Positions 1 through 6,741 are shown, numbered from the stretch's first letter. The stretch: 15,043 nt of DNA from an uncultured Methanomassiliicoccaceae archaeon (GCA_945492685.1 CALYUZ010000002.1:1-15043), one strand, 5' to 3'. Made by a program: numbers and translations. The notes: generated by a model from the sequence alone, not told the origin.

Positions 1-2554
1 GGTCCTCCTGTCCTCCGGGGTAGCGGCGCTCCTCGGCACGGTAGGACCTCATGAATGTGGACCTTCCGAGTCCTCTCTGGACGGAGCTCTTGTTCATGAC
101 AAGGGCATCCTCGATGTTGTATCCGTGGAAGGAGAGGACCGCGATGCAGAAGTTCTGTCCTGCGGGCCTGTGGCTGTATCCCATGAACTGCATGGTCTGT
201 GTCTGGACCATGGGGACCTGGGGGTACTGCATCAGGTGGCCCCTGGTGTCGGGCCTGATCCTGTAGTTGGCGGTGGGGACTCCCAGTGCCTGCTTTCCCA
301 TTCCCGCACCCATGGTGATACGGGGTGCGGAGTTGTGCTCGGGATAGGGAACGATACCGGATGCCACTCCGAGGATGACCATGGGGTCGACCTCCATGTG
401 GGTGTACTTGGGCTCGATCTTGCTGGGAACGGTGAACTCCTCACTGCACCACTTGCACTTGAGGACGATGTCCCCATCCTTTCCGGGGTTCATCCAGTCT
501 GCGTCCATGGGGGACAGCGCGTGGTTGCAGCAGGGGCATCTCCTGGGGACGTCGTAGGCATCGACGAGGACCAATGCGTCCTCTTCCTCCTCGGCGTCGA
601 CCCACTCGACGATTCCCTCGCGGAACAGGTCGTTCCACCTGATCTTGCCCTCGCGGATACCCTCGATGTGCTTCCTGGTGATGGCGAGCCTTCCGTTCTT
701 GACGATGAGCAGGGGCCTCCTGAGCCTTCCCTCATCGCAGTTGATGATGACCTCTCCCATCTCCTCGTCGTAGCGGATGTTGATCTCGTTGGAGATGAGA
801 CCGCACCTCCTGCGCTCCCTGATCTCGGACACGAGCTTCTTCGCATCTGCGTGGACACCGACGAGGTCTCCGTTGACGTAGACACGGACACCGTTTCCGC
901 TCTTGACGGACTCGATGTTGAGCTCCCTGAGCATCCATTTGATGTCGGACTCCGCGAATCCCTCTGAGATGTCGATGATGAGTGCTGCGTTCTTCACCAG
1001 ACCGCAGTTCTGACCCTCGGGGGTCTCGGAGGGGCACAGCCTTCCCCACTGGGTGGGGTGCAGGTCACGTGCCTCGAAGTGGGGCTGGCTCCTGGTCAGC
1101 GAGGATGTGATCCTCCTGAGGTGGGACATGGCGGACAGGTTGGAGGTCCTGTCGAGGAGCTGCGAGACTCCTGCGCGTCCTCCGACCCAGTTACCCGTTG
1201 CGAGTGCGTGGAGCAGCTTGTGGGTGAGCAGGTCGGGACGGATTGAGGATGCGATGTTGAGGTCGCTCTTCTTCCTTCCCCAGTTCCTCTCCAGCTGGTA
1301 CTTCAGGTCCTTCATGAGGCTGCTGAAGCTGGTCCTGAAGAGGTCCTCCATGAGGTCGCCGGAGAGCTTGAGCCTCTTGTTGGCGTAGTGGTCCTTGTCG
1401 TCCTCCTTCCTCTTTCCGAGCGAGAGCTCAAGAACGGAACGGGCAACACGTCCGAGGAAGATGGCCTTCTTCATGCGGTCCGCCTCGGTGTCTCCGAGGT
1501 GGGGCAGCAGGGACCTGTCGAGGATGCTCTCGACCTTCTTGGTCCTGTACTCCTTCGCCTGACCGGCGGCGAAGTTCCTCTCGAGGAACAGGATGGCATC
1601 CTCCTTTGTGTGGAATCCGTTGGGTGCGAATGTCTTCTTGTCGAAGGAGGCCTCGATGTTGGCGTAGACGATGTTCGCCATGGCCTCATCCGACACGATG
1701 GTGTCGTAGATCTCCTGATCGGACTCCATTCCCAGTGCCTTCATGAGGGCCACGAGGGGGATGGATCCCGAGGCGACGGGCACGGACACCATGACCATGC
1801 CGTCCTTCTTCTTCTCCACGAGAGTCAGTGCGCGGTATCCGTCCTTCTGGGAGAAGACCTTGGCAACTTCGACTGCCGCGCCGTATTTCTCGTTGTACTC
1901 GACCATGACCCTGTTGGGGGCCAGGTCTTCGAGTGTGATGAGGACCCTCTCGGTTCCTCCGATGATGAAGTATCCTCCGGGCTCACGGGGATCCTCCTTC
2001 TGCCTGACGAGCTCCGCGGTGTACTCGGAATCTGTCAGGGAATGCTCCATGTGCCTCTCCATGACCTGCCTGTTGAGGTTGCATCCGTTGGACTTGACCA
2101 TCATGGGAAGGTCTCCGACATGGATCCACTTGTCGTTCTCAGGCATCTCCTTCTCGACGCCGTCCTCGTAGACCTCGAAGCGGACGTAAACGGGAGACAT
2201 GTAGTTCAGGTTCCTGAGCCTGGCCTCCATGGGCGTGAGGTCGTGGCTGTATCCGTTGGCCTCCATGACCTTGGGCTCATCGATGCGGATGGTGGGTTTC
2301 GCCTGGAGGTCGATGTTCCCGTCCTCGTCCCTCTTCCTTCCGATGTGGATCTCGATGTTCCTTCCGCCGGTGCGCTCGGGGTCCAGTTTGATGATACCGC
2401 GCTCGGCGTCATCCGTGGGGACCCTGATGTCATCGACGATCCTCTGCATCCTGCTGTTGTTGTTCTCTCCGCCGGCTAGGAAGTCGTTGAAGGAGGAGAT
2501 GTGGTGGTTGACGATGTTGTGCTCCGAGAAGTATAGCTTGACTAAGTCCCTCAT
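1..2554 (-). CDS. rpoB: DNA-directed RNA polymerase subunit B, 5' part (partial)
   Basis: Second-largest catalytic subunit of archaeal RNA polymerase. The frame is open from ATG at 2554 to the left edge: 851 codons are present and the C-terminus lies outside the window. Landmarks are the SETPEGQNCGLVKN fork-region motif at residues 509-522 and HGYNIEDALVMNKSS at 810-824. Both lie in one uninterrupted frame, so this is an unsplit B subunit, not the B''/B' pair of many euryarchaeal methanogens. Between a DAEEEE stretch and the THMEVDP motif sits a segment with CPCC at 673-676 and CKWC at 700-703, resembling a zinc ribbon. The start is 6 nt after the rpoH stop (TAA 2563-2561) and GGGG/AAGGG purine stretches precede it. 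The missing part should hold the rest of the hybrid-binding and C-terminal clamp regions. The assignment is secure; the zinc role of the cysteines is inference. Confidence 0.97.
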   Translation of the reverse strand, partial: MRDLVKLYFSEHNIVNHHISSFNDFLAGGENNNSRMQRIVDDIRVPTDDAERGIIKLDPERTGGRNIEIHIGRKRDEDGNIDLQAKPTIRIDEPKVMEANGYSHDLTPMEARLRNLNYMSPVYVRFEVYEDGVEKEMPENDKWIHVGDLPMMVKSNGCNLNRQVMERHMEHSLTDSEYTAELVRQKEDPREPGGYFIIGGTERVLITLEDLAPNRVMVEYNEKYGAAVEVAKVFSQKDGYRALTLVEKKKDGMVMVSVPVASGSIPLVALMKALGMESDQEIYDTIVSDEAMANIVYANIEASFDKKTFAPNGFHTKEDAILFLERNFAAGQAKEYRTKKVESILDRSLLPHLGDTEADRMKKAIFLGRVARSVLELSLGKRKEDDKDHYANKRLKLSGDLMEDLFRTSFSSLMKDLKYQLERNWGRKKSDLNIASSIRPDLLTHKLLHALATGNWVGGRAGVSQLLDRTSNLSAMSHLRRITSSLTRSQPHFEARDLHPTQWGRLCPSETPEGQNCGLVKNAALIIDISEGFAESDIKWMLRELNIESVKSGNGVRVYVNGDLVGVHADAKKLVSEIRERRRCGLISNEINIRYDEEMGEVIINCDEGRLRRPLLIVKNGRLAITRKHIEGIREGKIRWNDLFREGIVEWVDAEEEEDALVLVDAYDVPRRCPCCNHALSPMDADWMNPGKDGDIVLKCKWCSEEFTVPSKIEPKYTHMEVDPMVILGVASGIVPYPEHNSAPRITMGAGMGKQALGVPTANYRIRPDTRGHLMQYPQVPMVQTQTMQFMGYSHRPAGQNFCIAVLSFHGYNIEDALVMNKSSVQRGLGRSTFMRSYRAEERRYPGGQED

Positions 2555-2560
2555 AATCCC

Positions 2561-2827
2561 TTACCCCCTGGTCACGAGCCTGTATGCCACGAATTCCTGG
2601 GCGGTCTCGCTCTTCCTTACGACCTTGATCACGCGTCCCTCATCGATGGGCCCGTGGATGGACTCGAGAACCTTGATACCCGGGTCGCTTTTCCTGATTT
2701 TAGGCAGCTGGTCGCGGGTCATGCCCTTCCTGGAAAGGACCGCCTCCGCCTCCTCCTCGCTAAGGAGGTGGTGCTCAGGCACGAGTCTGTGCTTGAGTAC
2801 GTTGAACGAATTGTTTTCTGTTGCCAA
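2561..2827 (-). CDS. rpoH: DNA-directed RNA polymerase subunit H
   Basis: Small archaeal RNA polymerase subunit, homologous to the C-terminal domain of eukaryotic Rpb5; it sits at the jaw of the enzyme. The sequence has the family's opening (FNVLKHRLVPEHHLLSEEEA) and core (LPKIRKSDPGIKVL), and length fits the usual 75-90 residues. The reading frame also has a GTG at 2836, but the only good Shine-Dalgarno (AGGTGA, 2838-2833) overlaps that codon and sits 5 nt before the TTG at 2827, so I prefer TTG (88 residues). The gene is followed at once by rpoB, the conserved archaeal H-B order. I see no convincing TATA box just upstream; the tRNA-Lys gene lies 103 nt upstream on the same strand. Confidence 0.93.
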   Translation of the reverse strand: MATENNSFNVLKHRLVPEHHLLSEEEAEAVLSRKGMTRDQLPKIRKSDPGIKVLESIHGPIDEGRVIKVVRKSETAQEFVAYRLVTRG

Positions 2828-2939
2828 GTGAGTCACCTACTTTTGCCCAGCCCGGTCAGCTGGAAACGGTTTTCAGAGAAATGACAATGTGTTCGCCTTC
2901 CCCCATACTTGATCCGCCGTCGATCGCTCATGAAGTCCA

Positions 2940-3016
2940 TGGCGGGCCTGAAGGGATTCGAACCCTTGACCACCTGATTAAAAGTCAGATGCTCTACCTA
3001 GCTGAGCTACAGGCCC
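2940..3016 (-). tRNA. tRNA-Lys (anticodon UUU) with encoded CCA
   Basis: Read on the minus strand from 3016, the sequence folds as a full cloverleaf: 7-bp acceptor stem GGGCCTG/CAGGCCC, D arm GCTC/GAGC, anticodon stem TCTGA/TCAGG (one G-U pair), loop CTTTTAA with anticodon TTT, a 5-nt variable loop and T arm AAGGG-TTCGAAT-CCCTT. The body is 74 nt (3016-2943, discriminator G), then CCA is encoded at 2942-2940. No intron is present. UUU reads lysine codons AAA and AAG. A TATA-like box lies about 46 nt upstream, which would give a short 5' leader removed by RNase P. Confidence 0.97.
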
Positions 3017-3053
3017 ATGGATAGCTTTTAAGCTTGCATTGTGGTGGAAACAG

Positions 3054-3069
3054 TCATTGTATATAATGA
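3054..3069. repeat. Imperfect palindrome over the tRNA-Lys TATA box
   Basis: TCATTGTATATAATGA: 8-nt half-sites that pair except for one position each side (G opposite T). It overlaps the TATA-like box, so it may be no more than AT-rich promoter symmetry, or it could be an operator. Confidence 0.4.
3059..3066 (-). promoter_or_regulatory. TATA-like box for tRNA-Lys (possibly for rpoH-rpoB too)
   Basis: TTATATAC on the minus strand, inside the AT-rich stretch TCATTGTATATAATGA (3054-3069). With the usual archaeal TATA-to-start distance, transcription would begin near 3037, about 20 nt before the mature tRNA. Start site not proven. Confidence 0.5.
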
Positions 3070-3102
3070 TTGTTCAGGTCGTTCGGCATTTCAGAAAAAC
3101 GG

Positions 3103-3117
3103 ATGCGGAATCCGCAT
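3103..3117. repeat. Perfect 15-nt palindrome in the intergenic region
   Basis: ATGCGGA-a-TCCGCAT: perfect 7-nt arms around one central base, in the non-coding spacer between tRNA-Lys and the winged-helix gene, 86 nt before the latter. The shape is typical of a dimeric regulator's operator. Function not shown. Confidence 0.55.
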
Positions 3118-3171
3118 ATCAGGCAGATTATGCATGTCCTATACGTACACAATATACAAACCCTAGATTGG

Positions 3172-3178
3172 ATATTAT
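3172..3178 (+). promoter_or_regulatory. TATA-like box for the winged-helix gene
   Basis: ATATTAT centred about 28 nt before the ATG at 3203, the distance expected if transcription starts at or next to the start codon. A second AT-rich stretch (aatataca, 3151-3158) lies further upstream. Weak consensus. Confidence 0.35.
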
Positions 3179-3202
3179 GCCCAATCGTCATATCGACAGA
3201 AA

Positions 3203-3451
3203 ATGCTGTTACCTGAGATGGCAGACAAGGGGTACAACTCCGATTTCAGGCTAATGCTGAGATACGACGGTAGCCTCAGGGTGGTCACCAACGGGCTGAG
3301 CATCCGCATCCTGGACCTCCTGATCCGCAAGGATATGAACCTCACAGAGGTGTCCAGATCCCTCGGATCACCGAAGACGACCGTGCAGGCCAACCTCTGC
3401 AGACTGGAGGAGGAGAGGATGCACTATCCCGTGAAGGTCACCCGTCTCTGA
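3203..3451 (+). CDS. Short winged helix-turn-helix protein, probably a truncated regulator
   Basis: 82 residues. Residues 31-70 look like an ArsR/MarR-type winged-helix DNA-binding domain: a first helix (LSIRILDLLIR, 32-42), then MNLTEVSRSLGSPKTTVQAN (45-64) as the helix-turn-helix, running into LCRLEEE. In full-length regulators of this kind the wing and a sensor domain follow (I am reminded of HTH-V4R proteins of this lineage, from memory), but here the chain ends after 11 unrelated residues. The alternative frames downstream do not restore a recognisable continuation. It may be a degraded gene or a natural stand-alone DNA-binding protein. The start is uncertain: ATG 3203 fits a leaderless mRNA, while ATG 3218 is also possible; neither has a good Shine-Dalgarno. 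The gene ends 22 nt from the end of the convergent transporter gene. No specific target is known; the palindromes upstream are candidates. Confidence 0.65.
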   Translation: MLLPEMADKGYNSDFRLMLRYDGSLRVVTNGLSIRILDLLIRKDMNLTEVSRSLGSPKTTVQANLCRLEEERMHYPVKVTRL

Positions 3452-3473
3452 GAAAACATCCGGATACGGGTGA

Positions 3474-4664
3474 TCAGCCACGGATCGAGAATTTGTCGTC
3501 TCTGCGGAGGAGACACGGAACGGAAGCCGAAACCAATCCGATCATGAGAGCGACCGCCAGCATGAGGAACGTTTCCCTGTATCCGGCGATGCCGAGGACC
3601 CATGCCGTCGCGGAGACCACCGTGGCCGATATCGCCTGTCCGCCGAACATGGCCGCGGTCATCACGGATATCCATGTGCGCTCATCGTTCCCTCCGCCGG
3701 TACAGAGACGTATCCTCGCGAACAGGTCCGAGTACACCATGAGATCGCCCCATCCGATGAGGATTCCAGCGACCATGAGCTCGGGGATACCGTGTGAGAC
3801 GGACATGATGCCGAATCCGAATGCCATGAGGCCAAGTGCGACCGGGACCGTCAAACGGCCTATGCGGGAACGCATCCTGGCGGACAGCAGCCCGGAGATG
3901 AATCCCGCCAACATGAACAGGGAGACCACGTATCCGGAGGTCGCATCATCTCCGATCCCCTCCGACTTCATGAAGAGGGCGATCGAGGTGGAGAAGGTGT
4001 AGAAGGCTATGTTGACGAACAGCATCGTGAGGACCAGGGTCCAAGCACCGCGGTTGCGGAGATCCCACGGACCCTCCGGGGTCCTGTCTGCGGGACGCTC
4101 CCGATCCGGGAGATACCTCAGCACGAGGAGGAGCTCCGGCACCCCCACCAGATACACGAGGAAGGTCAGACGCCAATCGATGGCGGCGATGTTACCGACG
4201 ATGAAGGCCGAGAGGAACCCTGTGAGGAACGAAGCCGATGCGGGTATCCCCACCAGCCTGTCCCTGACATCGCCCGTGTAGTTCTCACTTATAAGGATCT
4301 GTGCGAGAGGCGTGAGGATACCTATACCGATCCCGAGTACCGCCCTCATGAGGATCATCAGGGTGAAATCGGGCATCACCCCTGCCGAGACTCCACCGAC
4401 GAGATACAGGACGAGACCCATGATCAGCGTGGTCCTGCTTCCGAATCTGGACACCAGTGCATCGCATATCAGGCATCCGGGAACCACACACAGTGCGGGG
4501 ACCGTCAGCACCAGCTGTATCGTGGAATCATCCAATTCGGGGAAGGCGGTCTTCATCCCGGCCAATGCCGGGGACACCGCCATCCCAGCGAGGATCGTTA
4601 TCAGGCCGATCGACAGGATGGCCGCCGCCTTCCCGTCGAAACGGAATCCATCCGACGTGGTCAC
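3474..4664 (-). CDS. MFS family transporter, 12 predicted membrane segments
   Basis: 396 residues of the major facilitator superfamily, a membrane carrier driven by ion gradients. Hydrophobic segments alternate through the whole chain (for example about 13-35, 49-70, 79-95, 102-122), with the family's signature loop after the second helix (D68, R73, G75, R77 in DALVSRFGSR). A charged loop near residues 186-207 (YLPDRERPADRTPEG) separates the two six-helix halves. The layout resembles drug/metabolite efflux carriers (DHA1-like), but the substrate cannot be read from sequence. The start is GTG at 4664, which overlaps the trmI stop in GTGA, with GGAAGG just upstream; translation is therefore probably coupled to trmI. 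Length is normal for the family, with no sign of damage. Confidence 0.88.
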   Translation of the reverse strand: MTTSDGFRFDGKAAAILSIGLITILAGMAVSPALAGMKTAFPELDDSTIQLVLTVPALCVVPGCLICDALVSRFGSRTTLIMGLVLYLVGGVSAGVMPDFTLMILMRAVLGIGIGILTPLAQILISENYTGDVRDRLVGIPASASFLTGFLSAFIVGNIAAIDWRLTFLVYLVGVPELLLVLRYLPDRERPADRTPEGPWDLRNRGAWTLVLTMLFVNIAFYTFSTSIALFMKSEGIGDDATSGYVVSLFMLAGFISGLLSARMRSRIGRLTVPVALGLMAFGFGIMSVSHGIPELMVAGILIGWGDLMVYSDLFARIRLCTGGGNDERTWISVMTAAMFGGQAISATVVSATAWVLGIAGYRETFLMLAVALMIGLVSASVPCLLRRDDKFSIRG

Positions 4665-5440
4665 GCCTTCCTTCCCGATCTCTTCCTGGCGAAGATGAGG
4701 TATGCAGTGTGTCCGAGCATCTCGAACGAAGGCCTGACGCCTCCGGGATGTACCTCCAGCCCGCGCTGCATGTTCTCCAGGGCATGGACGTTGGCGTACC
4801 CCCTCTCGCGGAGGGCGTTGACGATGGATTCCGCCTGGTTCATGTTGGGGACATATGCACAGAGCCTTCCCCCGTCACGGAGATGTGGCTCCAGGTTCTC
4901 CAACGCGAGCCACGGGTCGGGCATATCCATGATGAGGGCATCCGCCTTGCCATCCATGTTGACGGGCATCTCCCTGGCGTCGCCGATCTCGTACGACCAG
5001 TACTTGTCGAGACCTGTCCTGGCCACGTTCCTACCGGCCCTCTGCGCGTTCTCGGCCTTCAGCTCCAGGGTGTGGACGTGTCCGTTGGGTGCGACCGCAT
5101 GGAGAAGGGCTGTGGTCAATCCCCCTGAACCTGCTCCGACCTCCAGGATGGTGTCCCCGCACTTCACGTCGCATTTCATGAGTATGGTGGCCGCATCCTT
5201 GGGGATGATGACCTGCGCCCCCCTGTCCAGGGACTCCATGAGCTCCATGATGCCGGGACGGAAGACGGTGTACTCCCTGCCGACGATGGTCAATGTGTCG
5301 CCCTCGTCCAGGTCCTTGAAACGGGATCCGTCTATCGCGCCCAGGGACTGCACCTTCACCATGCCGTATGATACCCTGACCCAGCTTCTCTTGCCGTTCG
5401 CGTCTTCCAGATAGATCATCTCGTTCTCGAGGAATGCCAT
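4661..5440 (-). CDS. trmI: tRNA (adenine-N1)-methyltransferase, TrmI family
   Basis: SAM-dependent Rossmann-fold enzyme that methylates N1 of adenine 58 (and A57 in some archaeal enzymes) in the T-loop of tRNA. From ATG 5440 the protein has 259 residues, close to known archaeal TrmI. Features in order: an N-terminal beta-rich domain, the family segment RGAQVIIPKDAATIL, SAM motif I ILEVGAGSGG (about 98-107), and the catalytic-loop motif DMPDPW (172-177). The frame is open further upstream to 5521, but I chose 5440 because TTTATAG at 5470-5464 is centred 27 nt before it, as expected for a leaderless mRNA, and the upstream residues do not resemble the family. It leads a two-gene unit with the MFS transporter. 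Confidence 0.93.
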   Translation of the reverse strand: MAFLENEMIYLEDANGKRSWVRVSYGMVKVQSLGAIDGSRFKDLDEGDTLTIVGREYTVFRPGIMELMESLDRGAQVIIPKDAATILMKCDVKCGDTILEVGAGSGGLTTALLHAVAPNGHVHTLELKAENAQRAGRNVARTGLDKYWSYEIGDAREMPVNMDGKADALIMDMPDPWLALENLEPHLRDGGRLCAYVPNMNQAESIVNALRERGYANVHALENMQRGLEVHPGGVRPSFEMLGHTAYLIFARKRSGRKA

Positions 5441-5463
5441 GGGCCTCGGAAGGGACCGCCCTG

Positions 5464-5470
5464 CTATAAA
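5464..5470 (-). promoter_or_regulatory. TATA box for trmI
   Basis: TTTATAG on the minus strand, centred 27 nt before the ATG at 5440. This places transcription start at the start codon and decides the trmI start. It lies just past the end of the upstream gene (stop at 5480-5478). Confidence 0.6.
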
Positions 5471-5477
5471 GACGTCG

Positions 5478-5840
5478 TCAGGGACGGGTGAAACGGCGGA
5501 TGAGGGCACCGCGCATGTCATCGGTCTCGTTGTGAACGCGGTACACGTAGTCGATCTCCCCCTCGGTGCATCCCAGGAGGACCTTGATCTCGGAATCCCT
5601 CTGGACCAGGTCCACCGTCACGATGACGGCGGTCGGGATCCTCTCGCTCATGGTGCCGATCCAGACATCGATGCCCTCGCCGTCCGAGGATACCGTGCCG
5701 TCCAGGTAGCCGTAGTCCAGCCCGTACACGAAACCCGGGTAGCGGGGATGACCGCTGCCCTTCGGCCTGTCCACCACGACATCACTCTCCTCCACTAGCC
5801 TGTCCAGAGCCTCCCAGAACCCGAAACCGTTGGGATCCAT
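5478..5840 (-). CDS. Short inorganic pyrophosphatase-like protein
   Basis: 120 residues resembling the core of family I inorganic pyrophosphatases but much shorter than the usual 170-180. It keeps a DRPKG segment (24-28), a YGLDYGYLDGT strand (39-49) and DGEGID (53-58), which line up with the YPxxYGYIxxT and DGDPVD signatures. The middle metal-binding aspartate of DGDPVD is glutamate here. RDSEIK at 81-86 may hold the downstream acidic/lysine pair, with spacing unlike E. coli. Small proteins of this type are, from memory, common in Clostridia and often named inorganic pyrophosphatase without proof. Start ATG 5840 has no strong Shine-Dalgarno. It may hydrolyse pyrophosphate or another phosphate ester; unproven. 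The cross-phylum resemblance hints at transfer from gut bacteria, which is inference. Confidence 0.8.
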   Translation of the reverse strand: MDPNGFGFWEALDRLVEESDVVVDRPKGSGHPRYPGFVYGLDYGYLDGTVSSDGEGIDVWIGTMSERIPTAVIVTVDLVQRDSEIKVLLGCTEGEIDYVYRVHNETDDMRGALIRRFTRP

Positions 5841-5870
5841 ACTATCGGTACCAGCAGAGATACTGCCTCC

Positions 5871-5880
5871 TTATTAGACC
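5871..5880. promoter_or_regulatory. AT-rich element shared by divergent promoters
   Basis: TTATTAGACC (GGTCTAATAA on the minus strand) lies in the 60-nt gap between the pyrophosphatase-like gene and DUF1638. Its centre is about 27 nt before the ATG at 5901 and about 34 nt before the opposite ATG at 5840, so one site may serve as TATA element for both. Confidence 0.4.
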
Positions 5881-5900
5881 CGTCGAACGATATGATGTTC

Positions 5901-6713
5901 ATGACACACGGAATACTCGGCATCATCGCATGCCCCATGCTGGAGGATGAGCTGATCTACAGCCTCGCCAACGACCAGGAGGAGAAGGACGTCTACGTAT
6001 TGGACACCCCCTACAACGGAAGCCTGAGGAGGAAGATGGACCAGAAGGGCGTCCCGTACAAGATGATGGACGAATGGGACTTCATGAACTGCAATTCGGA
6101 CATCGACAGGAGCCGTCTGAGCATCGTGATCAGGATGATGAGTCTGGGCCTCCACGCCGAGCCCAAGGACCTGATGAACAAGATACAGGACGACATGGTC
6201 ATGCTCCAGGGGAGGGTGGACGCGGTCGGACTCTACTACGGGATGTGCGGGAACTACGGTTGGGACATATCCAAGTGGGCAGCGGAGCATCTGACCTATC
6301 CGGCCGTCATGTTCAAGGACAAGGAGGGCAGGGTCTGCGACGACTGCGTCGGTGTGGCCGTCGGGGGACTCTGCGGTTACCAGAGGCTGATCAAGGAGTT
6401 CACGGGGGTCATGCTGTTCACACCCGCCGTGGCCACCAACTGGGTGGACTTCCTCGGTGCATCAGACATGATGAAGGGATACGTCGGGGTCGGGGACACC
6501 AAGGCCAACATGAAGAACATACTCGAGATGTGCGGATACAACTCGGTGGTCCAGATCGACACAGGGTTGGAGGACAGGAAGGAGTTCGACGATGCCACCA
6601 AGGACTTCGCCAACTACATGGGGTTCAAGATACTGCAGGCATCCGATGACTATGCGGACCTCGGACCCGCGAAGAAACTGTACTCTGAGGCGAAGGCACT
6701 GCTCCCGCAGTGA
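5901..6713 (+). CDS. DUF1638 domain-containing protein
   Basis: 270 residues from ATG 5901 (273 from ATG 5892). Recognised as DUF1638 by the overall pattern: ILGIIACPMLEDEL at the N-terminus, GLYYGMCGNYG (110-120), CDDCVGVAVGG (146-156) and a VGVGDTKANMKNIL stretch. Cysteines 11, 116, 146 and 149 could bind a metal or cofactor. The biochemical function is unknown. From memory, members occur in methylotrophic methanogens and acetogens, often near corrinoid methyltransferase genes, which suggests a link to C1 or cobalamin metabolism; no methyltransferase gene is in this window. I prefer 5901 because the TATA-like element is 27 nt upstream, consistent with the leaderless pattern of neighbouring genes. 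A hairpin follows the stop. Confidence 0.88.
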   Translation: MTHGILGIIACPMLEDELIYSLANDQEEKDVYVLDTPYNGSLRRKMDQKGVPYKMMDEWDFMNCNSDIDRSRLSIVIRMMSLGLHAEPKDLMNKIQDDMVMLQGRVDAVGLYYGMCGNYGWDISKWAAEHLTYPAVMFKDKEGRVCDDCVGVAVGGLCGYQRLIKEFTGVMLFTPAVATNWVDFLGASDMMKGYVGVGDTKANMKNILEMCGYNSVVQIDTGLEDRKEFDDATKDFANYMGFKILQASDDYADLGPAKKLYSEAKALLPQ

Positions 6714-6741
6714 ATCCCCGACCTCTAAAATGATGATATAT

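Noticed and set aside
2833..2897. Small hairpins upstream of rpoH (CCAGC/GCTGG; GAAA/TTTC) as a possible attenuator
   Set aside because: Stems are only 4-5 bp with no U-tract and no alternative fold visible; such pairings occur by chance at this base composition.
3023..3034. AGCTTTTAAGCT inverted repeat in the tRNA-Lys leader
   Set aside because: Only 5-bp arms with a 2-nt loop, too tight to form a hairpin; too short to support an operator call.
3017..3202. A possible coding gene in the tRNA/winged-helix spacer
   Set aside because: Short open frames here have no recognisable family and no ribosome-binding site; the AT-rich, palindrome-bearing composition fits regulatory DNA.
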